A stretch of DNA of 8,373 bases from an uncultured Collinsella sp. (GTDB lineage Bacteria > Actinomycetota > Coriobacteriia > Coriobacteriales > Coriobacteriaceae), in NCBI GenBank assembly GCA_947003675.1, contig CAMQPJ010000042.1, positions 1-8,373 of the forward strand, in the 5' to 3' direction. Numbering within the stretch: the stretch's first letter is position 1; every line of letters begins with the position of its first letter. The notes under the pieces were generated by a model that ran no database searches, was not told the DNA's origin, and saw only the letters and a list, made by a program, of their open reading frames with translations. The position numbers and the translations under genes were made by a program. Of the stretch, positions 1-5,214 are shown in pieces.

Positions 1-25
1 CAATCCGTCTGCATAGGCTATATTC

Positions 26-55
26 GAGGGGTACGTTCGCGTACCCCTCTTTTTT
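26..55 (+). terminator. Intrinsic terminator of the upstream unit
   Basis: A perfect 10-bp stem (26-35 with 40-49) is closed by a TTCG tetraloop (36-39) and followed directly by six T (50-55). This is a textbook rho-independent terminator reading rightward. The gene it ends lies outside the window. In many bacteria truA follows the rpoA-rplQ ribosomal protein cluster, so that is a reasonable guess for the upstream unit, but nothing here proves it. Only 35 nt separate the T-tract from the truA start. Confidence 0.9.
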
Positions 56-80
56 GTCGCGATACTGTTGATTGTTTGTT

Positions 81-85
81 GGGAG
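81..85 (+). promoter_or_regulatory. Ribosome binding site of truA
   Basis: GGGAG lies 5 nt before the ATG at 91. It decides the start in favour of 91 over the in-frame TTG at 76, which has no Shine-Dalgarno sequence in front of it. Confidence 0.7.
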
Positions 86-90
86 CGCCC

Positions 91-915
91 ATGACCGCGC
101 CGTCTGATTTCAATTTGATTCCAGAGCTCGATGCCACGCTCGTTTTCCGCGTGGCCTACGATGGCTCGTCGTATAGCGGATTTGCCGAGCAGCCGGGCCA
201 GACGACCGTTGCGGGCGAGTTGCGCCGCGCTATCGAGACGCTGCTGCGCCGCCCAATCGATCTGACGTGTGCGGGGCGTACCGATGCCGGTGTGCATGCG
301 GTAGCGCAGTATATTAGCGTGCCCGTAACGGACGCTGAGCTGGCGTGTACGCGCCGTAGATGGCTGAGGGCTATGGATGCCCTCCTGCCTAAAGATATCG
401 CCATAAACGAGGTCTACAAGGCCCGTAAGGGCTTTTCTGCGCGCTTTGACGCGCGGTCGCGTACGTATACGTACCGCATTGCCGATCGCGATGCACGCCC
501 CGTGCTCTCGCGCGGTGCGGTGTGGTGGCATCGCTACCCCTTGGACGTCGAGGCTATGTCTGCGGCCTGTCCTGCGCTGCTGGGCGAACAGGACTTTAAG
601 AGCTTTTGCAAGGTCGCCTCTGCCGTGGGCAAGCCCACGCACCGCTGCGTGATGCGTGCCGAGTTTGGCCACGAGGTCGCTTTTGGCGAGGATATTCTGA
701 CGTTTACCATTGAGGGCAACGCATTTTTACATTCGATGGTGCGCACTATTGTGGGCACGCTCGTGGAGATCGGCATGCATCGCCGCGATCCCCAGTGGAT
801 GCGCGAGGTCATTGATGCCTGCGACCGTACCGCTGCGGGTCCCACGGCGCCTGCCTGCGGCCTTACGTTTATGGGTGTGGATTACGGCCCCGACGAGCTT
901 GTCGTGCTCGACTAG
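91..915 (+). CDS. truA: tRNA pseudouridine(38-40) synthase TruA
   Basis: TruA isomerises uridines 38, 39 and 40 in the anticodon stem-loop of many tRNAs to pseudouridine, in the cytoplasm. From the ATG at 91 the protein is 274 aa, normal for the family. Visible family signatures are YDG near residue 23, the catalytic block GRTDAGVHA at 62-70 with the catalytic Asp at 65, FSARFDARSRTYTY near 115-128, GEQDFKSF near 165-172, GNAFLHSMVRTIVGTL near 209-224 and AGPTAPACGL near 249-258. One local variation: the usual GW(Q/x)xQ segment after YDG reads GFAEQPG, so the Trp is replaced. All key positions are otherwise intact, so the enzyme should be active. The gene sits just behind a strong terminator and has little room for its own promoter (a weak GATACT at 61-66 is the only -10-like string). 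Readthrough from upstream is therefore possible. Confidence 0.96.
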   Translation: MTAPSDFNLIPELDATLVFRVAYDGSSYSGFAEQPGQTTVAGELRRAIETLLRRPIDLTCAGRTDAGVHAVAQYISVPVTDAELACTRRRWLRAMDALLPKDIAINEVYKARKGFSARFDARSRTYTYRIADRDARPVLSRGAVWWHRYPLDVEAMSAACPALLGEQDFKSFCKVASAVGKPTHRCVMRAEFGHEVAFGEDILTFTIEGNAFLHSMVRTIVGTLVEIGMHRRDPQWMREVIDACDRTAAGPTAPACGLTFMGVDYGPDELVVLD

Positions 916-942
916 GGGAGTGCTCGGCGCGTCCGTACCTGG

Positions 943-955
943 CACATACTATGTG
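943..955. repeat. 13-bp palindrome behind truA
   Basis: CACATA-C-TATGTG is a perfect odd palindrome with 6-bp arms (943-948 and 950-955). It lies 27 nt after the truA stop. It has no T-tract and a short stem, so it is not a convincing terminator. It could be a protein-binding site for the gene at 1077, but nothing ties it to a known regulator. Confidence 0.35.
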
Positions 956-967
956 TGAGCTGCGCGT

Positions 968-996
968 GTGCAACATCTGTTCTTGGCGTGCAACAT
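968..996 (+). repeat. Direct repeat GTGCAACAT, 20-bp period, before the GT2-like gene
   Basis: GTGCAACAT occurs at 968-976 and again at 988-996, exactly 20 bp apart, close to two helical turns. That phasing would place both copies on the same DNA face, as expected of an operator or activator site. A possible -10 element (TATAGC, 1017-1022) lies downstream with no recognisable -35 at the right spacing. The rest of the 161-bp gap 916-1076 shows no further gene. Confidence 0.35.
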
Positions 997-1076
997 GTTA
1001 GGCGGCTCGTTGCTTTTATAGCTCGGGTGTACCATGAACGACGGTTTGATTTGGCGCTGTCGAGAGGACGGAAAAC

Positions 1077-2117
1077 TTGGTTCGACGTGGTTCGCATCCG
1101 CGACTTTCGGTGATCCTTATTGTCGAGGGTTCGCCCAGCTATGCGATGCGCGCGCTCGAGAGCGTCCAGAACCAAGACCTCTATGACCTGCAAATTGTCG
1201 TGGTTTGTCGCGACGTTGCGCCGGGCGTGCACCATTCGCTCGAAGTTGCCGCCGGCAGGGATATTCACATCGATTTGATTGACGTCGAGGATTCGGCGCG
1301 CGGAGCATGTCTCAAGGCCGGTTTTGCCGCCTCGCGTGGATTGCAGATTGTTGCCATGAACGCCGACGAGTGGTTTGCCCCACAGTCCCTTTCCAAGATG
1401 GTCGATGTTGCGTGCGATGCTGCGGCAGACATGGTGATTCCCACGGCATCGCTCGACTGCTACGATGCTCATCGCGAGCGTCATTCGCGCGTACTGGATG
1501 CCACCTCTCTTGCGATCGATGACCGTGCCTCTTTGGCGGCTGGTCTGCCTCAGATGATTTCCGGCGGCCTGATTGCCCAGACTTCCGGTGTGATGTACAG
1601 CCGTTCGCTGTTCGAGACGTGTTTGTCGCGCGACCGTGTGTTTCGCTCGATTGGGTTTATGACATGCGCCCTTTCGCAGGCGCAACGCATATCCGGGTGC
1701 GGTGGCGCCTGTTTCCATGCGGTGGCGCCACGGCTTACAGATGCTTTTGACCCCACATTGTTTGCCAAGCTTACCGATGACGCCCGGGCGCTCGACGAGC
1801 TCACTGATTCGCTTGCAGAGGCGAGCGGTGACACGCAGCTAAAGGTTGCGAGCCATATGTTTTACTTCGCCGGGCTGGTCGCCTGCATCGAAAATTTGTG
1901 CTTGAGCCCGCATGGGGTTTCTTCAATCGAGCGTTCCGCTCGTATGCGTGATATGCTCGATGCATCTCGAACTCGTCAGATGGCCGCGGCACTCAAGGAT
2001 AACCATCGTGGACTCGGCCTGTTGTTTGGACCGATTGCCAGTGCCAAGCCTGCGCGTTGCGTGATGTATACGCACCTGGCCGCTTTTTTTAACCGGACGG
2101 GCCTCAAAACTGCTTAA
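1077..2117 (+). CDS. Divergent GT2-family glycosyltransferase-like protein
   Basis: A 346-aa protein starting at TTG 1077, with an AGAGG Shine-Dalgarno block (1063-1067) 9 nt upstream. The first in-frame ATG (residue 24) would remove the first beta strand, so TTG is preferred. Residues 10-45 show the GT2 N-terminal pattern: a strand like LSVILIV, then an ALESVQNQDLYDLQIVVV segment matching the family's LdSvlnQ...EiivV. Residues 91-110 match the segment around the family's DxD motif. The acidic residues normally needed are altered. Where GT2 enzymes have VDDGS this protein has VCRDV (43-47), and where they have DxDD it has NADEW (95-99), keeping only the third position. The C-terminal part (about 230-346) is helical in character and unrecognised. 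No signal peptide or membrane segment is evident. It may be an inactive pseudo-glycosyltransferase or use an unusual donor; the substrate is unknown. It looks like a monocistronic unit between truA and argR. Confidence 0.72.
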   Translation: MVRRGSHPRLSVILIVEGSPSYAMRALESVQNQDLYDLQIVVVCRDVAPGVHHSLEVAAGRDIHIDLIDVEDSARGACLKAGFAASRGLQIVAMNADEWFAPQSLSKMVDVACDAAADMVIPTASLDCYDAHRERHSRVLDATSLAIDDRASLAAGLPQMISGGLIAQTSGVMYSRSLFETCLSRDRVFRSIGFMTCALSQAQRISGCGGACFHAVAPRLTDAFDPTLFAKLTDDARALDELTDSLAEASGDTQLKVASHMFYFAGLVACIENLCLSPHGVSSIERSARMRDMLDASRTRQMAAALKDNHRGLGLLFGPIASAKPARCVMYTHLAAFFNRTGLKTA

Positions 2118-2127
2118 GACGGCTATG

Positions 2128-2159
2128 TTCGAAACAATCTTGCATGGAATTGTTTCGAA
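2128..2159. repeat. 11-bp perfect inverted repeat between the GT2-like gene and argR
   Basis: The arms TTCGAAACAAT (2128-2138) and ATTGTTTCGAA (2149-2159) are exact reverse complements around a 10-nt centre. It begins 10 nt after the stop of the GT2-like gene, which is terminator-like placement. However, the stem is AT-rich and no T-tract follows on either strand. Each arm carries its own TTCGAA palindrome and the two are centred 26 bp apart. It could be a weak terminator or a regulator site for argR. Confidence 0.6.
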
Positions 2160-2176
2160 ATGCGTTCTTATTCACA
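2159..2176 (+). promoter_or_regulatory. Candidate ARG box overlapping the argR -35
   Basis: Aligned to the general ArgR operator wnTGAATwwwwATTCAnw, the 18 bases here match 13 of 16 defined positions. The right half ATTCA is perfect; the left half reads TGCGT instead of TGAAT. It overlaps the proposed -35 hexamer, so bound repressor would block the promoter. Autoregulation by ArgR is common in the family. The match is by eye and a chance hit in this AT-rich patch is possible. Confidence 0.35.
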
Positions 2177-2200
2177 AATACCGTCAAATAGCGCTAAACT
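2171..2200 (+). promoter_or_regulatory. Candidate promoter of argR
   Basis: TTCACA (2171-2176, five of six to TTGACA) and TAAACT (2195-2200, four of six to TATAAT) are separated by 18 bp. Transcription would begin near 2207, giving a leader of about 43 nt before the ATG at 2250. This is the AT-rich stretch of the gap, as expected of a promoter. Confidence 0.45.
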
Positions 2201-2202
2201 AT

Positions 2203-2217
2203 TCAATCACTGATTGA
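2203..2217. repeat. 15-bp palindrome at the predicted argR transcription start
   Basis: TCAATCA (2203-2209) and TGATTGA (2211-2217) are exact reverse complements around a single C. The palindrome lies just after the proposed -10 and covers the predicted start site, a typical operator location. It does not match the classical ARG box, so either it is a lineage variant or it binds another protein. Confidence 0.45.
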
Positions 2218-2239
2218 TTGTCTCCGCCATCGATGGAGT

Positions 2240-2243
2240 GAGG
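2240..2243 (+). promoter_or_regulatory. Ribosome binding site of argR
   Basis: GAGG, part of a longer purine run from 2235, ends 6 nt before the ATG at 2250. It favours that start over the upstream in-frame TTG at 2214, which has no Shine-Dalgarno sequence. Confidence 0.75.
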
Positions 2244-2249
2244 TTTTGT

Positions 2250-2687
2250 ATGGCTAAAAAACGCAATGGGCGCCAGGATGCCATCAGAGATATCGTGCGC
2301 AACAAGGATGTTCGCACGCAGCGCGTGCTGGTGGATGAGCTTCGTGCTATGGGTTTCGATTGCACACAGGCAACCGTTTCGCGCGATATTGCCGATATGG
2401 GTCTGCGCAAGCTTCCCGAGGGTATCTATGTTCTGGCCGAGGACTTGCATCTGCAGCGTATGGTTTCCGAACTGGTAACGGGCGTTCTGCGCACCGACAA
2501 CCTGGTTATGATCAAGGCTCAGCCCGGCACCGCTTCGGGCATTGCCGCTGCGGTCGATGCCGCCGAGCTGCCCGACGTGCTCGGCTCGCTCGCCGGTAAC
2601 GACACCATCTTGGTTATCGCCCAGACCGCCGAGGACGGCGAGCGCCTGGAGGCGTTGATTAACAAGCTGAGCAACTCTCGCAAGTAG
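2250..2687 (+). CDS. argR: Arginine repressor, ArgR/AhrC family
   Basis: ArgR is a hexameric, ligand-sensing DNA-binding protein that represses arginine biosynthesis and in many species also activates catabolism. The product is 145 aa from ATG 2250, usual for the family. An N-terminal winged helix-turn-helix spans about 5-62, with the recognition segment QATVSRDIADMGLRK (40-54). The C-terminal oligomerisation and ligand domain spans about 75-142, with PGTASGIAAAVDAA (92-105) and the pocket segment LAGNDTILVI (114-123). The pocket normally reads GDDT, where both Asp contact the ligand. Here the first is Asn117 (AAC) and only Asp118 remains. By comparison with E. coli ArgR these are positions 128 and 129. 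The pocket may therefore read arginine differently or prefer another ligand such as citrulline. The upstream region carries a candidate ARG box and palindromes, suggesting autoregulation. A terminator follows, so the gene looks monocistronic. No arginine metabolic gene is in the window. Confidence 0.95.
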   Translation: MAKKRNGRQDAIRDIVRNKDVRTQRVLVDELRAMGFDCTQATVSRDIADMGLRKLPEGIYVLAEDLHLQRMVSELVTGVLRTDNLVMIKAQPGTASGIAAAVDAAELPDVLGSLAGNDTILVIAQTAEDGERLEALINKLSNSRK

Positions 2688-2727
2688 GCGAGAACCGCGT
2701 CGTGCAGGCGGCTACAGAGCCTTGTAA

Positions 2728-2759
2728 GGGGGCGTCGACGATGGTCGGCGCCCTATTTT
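2728..2759 (+). terminator. Intrinsic terminator of argR
   Basis: A 10-bp stem (2730-2739 with 2744-2753, one G-T wobble) with a GATG loop is followed by TATTTTATT. It starts about 40 nt after the argR stop and reads rightward. Confidence 0.8.
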
Positions 2760-2801
2760 ATTGCCGTATCGTGTTGAGGCGCGTGCGAGGTTTCTCGTGA
2801 C

Positions 2802-2843
2802 AAAAAGGCGCCCGAGCAGCATTTGATCTGCTCGGGCGCCTTT
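2802..2843 (-). terminator. Intrinsic terminator of the minus-strand PBP gene
   Basis: A 16-bp perfect stem (2804-2819 with 2828-2843) has an 8-nt loop. On the minus strand it ends in a T5 run (complement of A at 2802-2806). It lies 19 nt beyond the PBP stop codon. The + strand side has only TTT after the stem, so leftward termination is the main role, but it could also back up the argR terminator. Confidence 0.88.
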
Positions 2844-2862
2844 GATTGGCTATGGCTGGTGC

Positions 2863-5049
2863 CTACTGACCCGTAGAGGGGTCGGGCGTTGGGGTAGGTG
2901 TAGGTGTGGGCGTGGGGGAGCCACCCTCGCCGCCTTCACCGCCACTACCGTCGCCGCCCGTCGAGCCGCCGGTCGTTCCGGTGCCACCCGTGGAGTCACC
3001 GCCCGTGGTCTCGGTGGTCGTGGTCGTAGTGGTGGTCGTCGTAGTCGTGGATTCTTCCTCGTCTTTGTCCTCGGCGTCGCTATCCGACTTCTTGGTGTTG
3101 TTGGTGCCGTAGAACTTCCAGACGTTGTTGTTCTTATACGTGGGGGCAGTGCCCGTCGGGAACTCCTCGCGGTCGGTGCCGGCAAGGACGGTGTTCATGA
3201 ACTTCTTAAAGACGGGCAGGTTGGTGCTGTCGCCCAGCAGGTCCGTGCCGTACTTTTGGATGGGGATCTCGCCTGCGGAGTAGCCGGTCCACAGGGCGCA
3301 TGCAAGCTGCGGGGTATAGCCGCAGAACCACAGGTTGGTGGTGTTGTCGGTGGTACCCGTCTTGCCGGCATAGGGCTGGTTGACGCTCAGAGCGCCGGCG
3401 GCACCCGTGCCGCTACCCTGCATAACACCGGTCAGGACGTCGGTCACTGCCGCGGCCTCGCCGGTGGAGAGCACCTGCGAGGGGTTATCGGTGTGCTGGT
3501 ACAGCACCGAGCCGGTACGCGAATCGATCTCGGTGATGGCGATTGGCTGGCGATAGTAACCGCCGTTGGCGAACGTGGCGTAGGCCGCGGCCATCTCGAG
3601 CGGCGAGATGGAGCCGGTGCCGAGCGTCATGACGGGAACGTCCTCGATATTGTCCTTAGTAGGATCGATGCCGAGCTTTTTGACGAGCGACATGATCTTG
3701 TTATTGCCGATAGCCTCTGCAACCTGGATATAGCCGGTGTTGGAGGAGTATGCCGTCGCCTGCTTGAGCGTGATGGTGCCGTAGCTTTGCTTGTCGTAGT
3801 TTTGCACCTTGGTCGTGGTGCCCTTGGCTGTAAGAGGCGAGTTGCAGTTGAGGGTGACGTTGGGGTTCATGCCGTTTTGGATGGCGGTGGCCAGCGTAAA
3901 GGCCTTAAACGTGGAGCCCACGGGACGCTTGGCCGTGGCGTGGTTCACGTGGTTCTCGTCGGCGTTGTAGTCGTATCCGCCCACCATGCACTTGATGTAG
4001 CCGGTCTTGGGGTCGACGACGACCATGCCCATGTCCAGGCCGTCGAGCGAAAGCGTGTCGAGCTGGGCGCGCACGGCCTCCTCGGCAGTCTGCTGCATCG
4101 TGGGGTCGATGGTGGTCTTGACGGTCAGGCCGCCCTTAAACAGCACGTCGGTGGAGAACTCCTGCTCCAGCAGCTGCTTAACATAGGCGACAAAGTAGGG
4201 CTGCGAATACACGTCGACGCCGCTGCCCGAAATCTCGGTCACGTTGAGGGTGATGGGCTCGGCCTGCGCAGCGTCGTGCTCCTCCTGCGTGATGTGACCC
4301 AGGCGCAGCATGTTGTCGAGGACCTTGTTGCGGCGAGACAGTGCCAGGTCGGGATTGACCGTGGGGTCATACTGCGACGGCGAGTTGGGAAGGCCGATGA
4401 GCAGCGCGGCCTCGCTCAGGGTGAGGTCGGCGGCGCTCTTGGACAGATAGGTCTCTGCCGCTGCCTCGATGCCGTAGGCGCCATGGCCGTAATAGATGGT
4501 GTTGAGGTACATCATGAGGATCTCGTCCTTGGAGTACATCTCTTCCATCTTGATGGCGATATAGGCCTCGCGCACCTTACGCTCGATGGTCGAATCGAAC
4601 TGCTCCTCCTGCAAGATGGTGTTGCGAACCAGCTGCTGGGTGATGGTCGATGCGCCCTCGTGGCCGCCGGTGAGGGTTGCCACCGATGCGCGTGCAATGC
4701 CCCAGAGGTCGATGCCGCCATGCTCGTAGAAGCGCTCGTCCTCAACGTCGACGGTGCCCTGCAGCACGTACGGGGACACTTGGTCCTTGGTGATGGACTT
4801 GCGGTTTTGCGTGTAGAAACTCGCAATGGTATTGCCGTTGCAGTCGACGATGTCGGTGGGCTCGCTCACCAGATACGCGTTGGCATCGGTGTAGTCGGGC
4901 AGATCGGACAGCCAGCGGTTGACGTTGCCGATCATGCCGATGCCAAACGCTACGCCCGCGATAAGCAGAAAGCCCAAAAACGAGAGCAAGATCATGGGAA
5001 GGGCATGCGTCTTAGAGCGACCGCGCCCCTGTCGTTGGCGAGGACCCAT
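2863..5049 (-). CDS. Class A penicillin-binding protein (bifunctional GT51 transglycosylase / transpeptidase)
   Basis: Polymerises lipid II into glycan strands and cross-links the stem peptides at the outer face of the membrane. The product is 728 aa from ATG 5049. Order of parts: a short Arg/Lys-rich cytoplasmic tail (1-17); one membrane anchor (about 18-40); a GT51 domain with EDERFYEHGG (catalytic Glu103), GASTITQQLVRN (132-143), RKVRE (157-161) and YLNTIYYGHGAYG (181-193); then a penicillin-binding domain with STFK (Ser379 nucleophile, Lys382), SSN (435-437) and KTGT (563-566). All catalytic motifs are intact. The C-terminal tail (about 655-728) is an acidic stretch, twelve Thr in a row, a Gly/Ser/Glu stretch and alternating Pro-Thr, a probable wall-spanning linker. 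It is transcribed divergently from the U32 gene and has its own terminator, so it is probably a single-gene unit. Overall type resembles PBP1a/PonA, but the exact paralogue cannot be named from this window. Confidence 0.96.
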   Translation of the reverse strand: MGPRQRQGRGRSKTHALPMILLSFLGFLLIAGVAFGIGMIGNVNRWLSDLPDYTDANAYLVSEPTDIVDCNGNTIASFYTQNRKSITKDQVSPYVLQGTVDVEDERFYEHGGIDLWGIARASVATLTGGHEGASTITQQLVRNTILQEEQFDSTIERKVREAYIAIKMEEMYSKDEILMMYLNTIYYGHGAYGIEAAAETYLSKSAADLTLSEAALLIGLPNSPSQYDPTVNPDLALSRRNKVLDNMLRLGHITQEEHDAAQAEPITLNVTEISGSGVDVYSQPYFVAYVKQLLEQEFSTDVLFKGGLTVKTTIDPTMQQTAEEAVRAQLDTLSLDGLDMGMVVVDPKTGYIKCMVGGYDYNADENHVNHATAKRPVGSTFKAFTLATAIQNGMNPNVTLNCNSPLTAKGTTTKVQNYDKQSYGTITLKQATAYSSNTGYIQVAEAIGNNKIMSLVKKLGIDPTKDNIEDVPVMTLGTGSISPLEMAAAYATFANGGYYRQPIAITEIDSRTGSVLYQHTDNPSQVLSTGEAAAVTDVLTGVMQGSGTGAAGALSVNQPYAGKTGTTDNTTNLWFCGYTPQLACALWTGYSAGEIPIQKYGTDLLGDSTNLPVFKKFMNTVLAGTDREEFPTGTAPTYKNNNVWKFYGTNNTKKSDSDAEDKDEEESTTTTTTTTTTTTETTGGDSTGGTGTTGGSTGGDGSGGEGGEGGSPTPTPTPTPTPDPSTGQ
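2884..3048 (-). repeat. Low-complexity coding repeats in the PBP tail
   Basis: Bases 3013-3048 encode twelve consecutive Thr through mixed ACN codons. Bases 2884-2916 encode alternating Pro-Thr through a hexanucleotide-like repeat. Between them lies Gly/Ser-rich coding sequence. The codons are varied rather than identical, so the repeat is kept at protein level and not a simple homogeneous microsatellite. Even so, it is a candidate for length change by slippage or recombination. Confidence 0.85.
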
Positions 5050-5056
5050 ATATTGA

Positions 5057-5061
5057 CCTCC
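5057..5061 (-). promoter_or_regulatory. Ribosome binding site of the PBP gene
   Basis: On the minus strand GGAGG precedes the ATG at 5049 by 7 nt. It decides for this start over an open frame that extends 41 codons further upstream to 5172; that stretch is Cys/Ser/Pro-rich and does not look like coding sequence. Confidence 0.88.
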
Positions 5062-5132
5062 AGGTATGTCGTGCCGGGCGGCGGGTGCGCCGCTGGGGCA
5101 GGATGGACATAAGTTATTACACGATAAACCAA

Positions 5133-5153
5133 ACGAGGCGCGCGAGGCCTCGT
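5133..5153. repeat. GC-rich dyad in the divergent promoter region
   Basis: ACGAGGC (5133-5139) and GCCTCGT (5147-5153) are exact reverse complements around 7 nt. Within it, CGAGGCCTCG (5143-5152) is itself a perfect 10-bp palindrome. It ends one base before the proposed -10 of the U32 gene, so a bound protein could affect that promoter and perhaps the PBP promoter. Confidence 0.45.
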
Positions 5154-5201
5154 GTATGCTGGATGACGGCATTTTTCAGAGTGAATGCATACCTTGTTGG
5201 T

Positions 5202-5207
5202 AAGGAG
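5202..5207 (+). promoter_or_regulatory. Ribosome binding site of the U32 gene
   Basis: AAGGAG lies 7 nt before the ATG at 5215. It decides for 5215 over the upstream in-frame ATG at 5185, which has no good Shine-Dalgarno sequence and would translate through this site. Confidence 0.8.
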
Positions 5208-5214
5208 TTTGCCG

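Larger units (their letters stand above)
5050..5214. promoter_or_regulatory. Divergent intergenic region between the PBP and U32 genes
   Basis: This 165-bp gap must hold promoters for both genes. Rightward, TATGCT (5155-5160) is a plausible -10 for the U32 gene without a clear -35. Leftward, the AT-rich stretch 5107-5133 could hold the PBP promoter: on the minus strand TATGTC is a weak -10 and TTTGGT a weak -35. Both readings are low quality. A GC-rich dyad (5133-5153) lies between them. Confidence 0.4.

Noticed and set aside
1034..1186. A 50-codon + frame from ATG 1034 overlapping the start of the GT2-like gene
   Set aside because: It lacks a convincing ribosome site, has no recognisable sequence, and runs out of frame through the GT2-like coding region. 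Probably chance.
912..1718. A 268-codon minus-strand open frame opposite the GT2-like gene
   Set aside because: No Shine-Dalgarno site or domain pattern was seen. The + strand frame has GT2-like strands and a good ribosome site at TTG 1077.
2676..2693. Hairpin TCTCGC / GCGAGA spanning the argR stop codon
   Set aside because: It has only a 6-bp stem and no T-tract, and a better terminator follows at 2728. It is likely chance in GC-rich sequence.
2842..5112. A 756-codon open frame on the + strand lying opposite the whole PBP gene
   Set aside because: The minus strand frame has complete GT51 and transpeptidase motifs, while the + frame is a Gly/Val/Arg-rich mirror of GC-biased codons with no recognisable domain. 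It is a codon-use artefact.
5050..5172. A 41-residue N-terminal extension of the PBP
   Set aside because: The stretch lacks PBP-like sequence, would read through the GGAGG site at 5057-5061, and would occupy most of the divergent promoter region.
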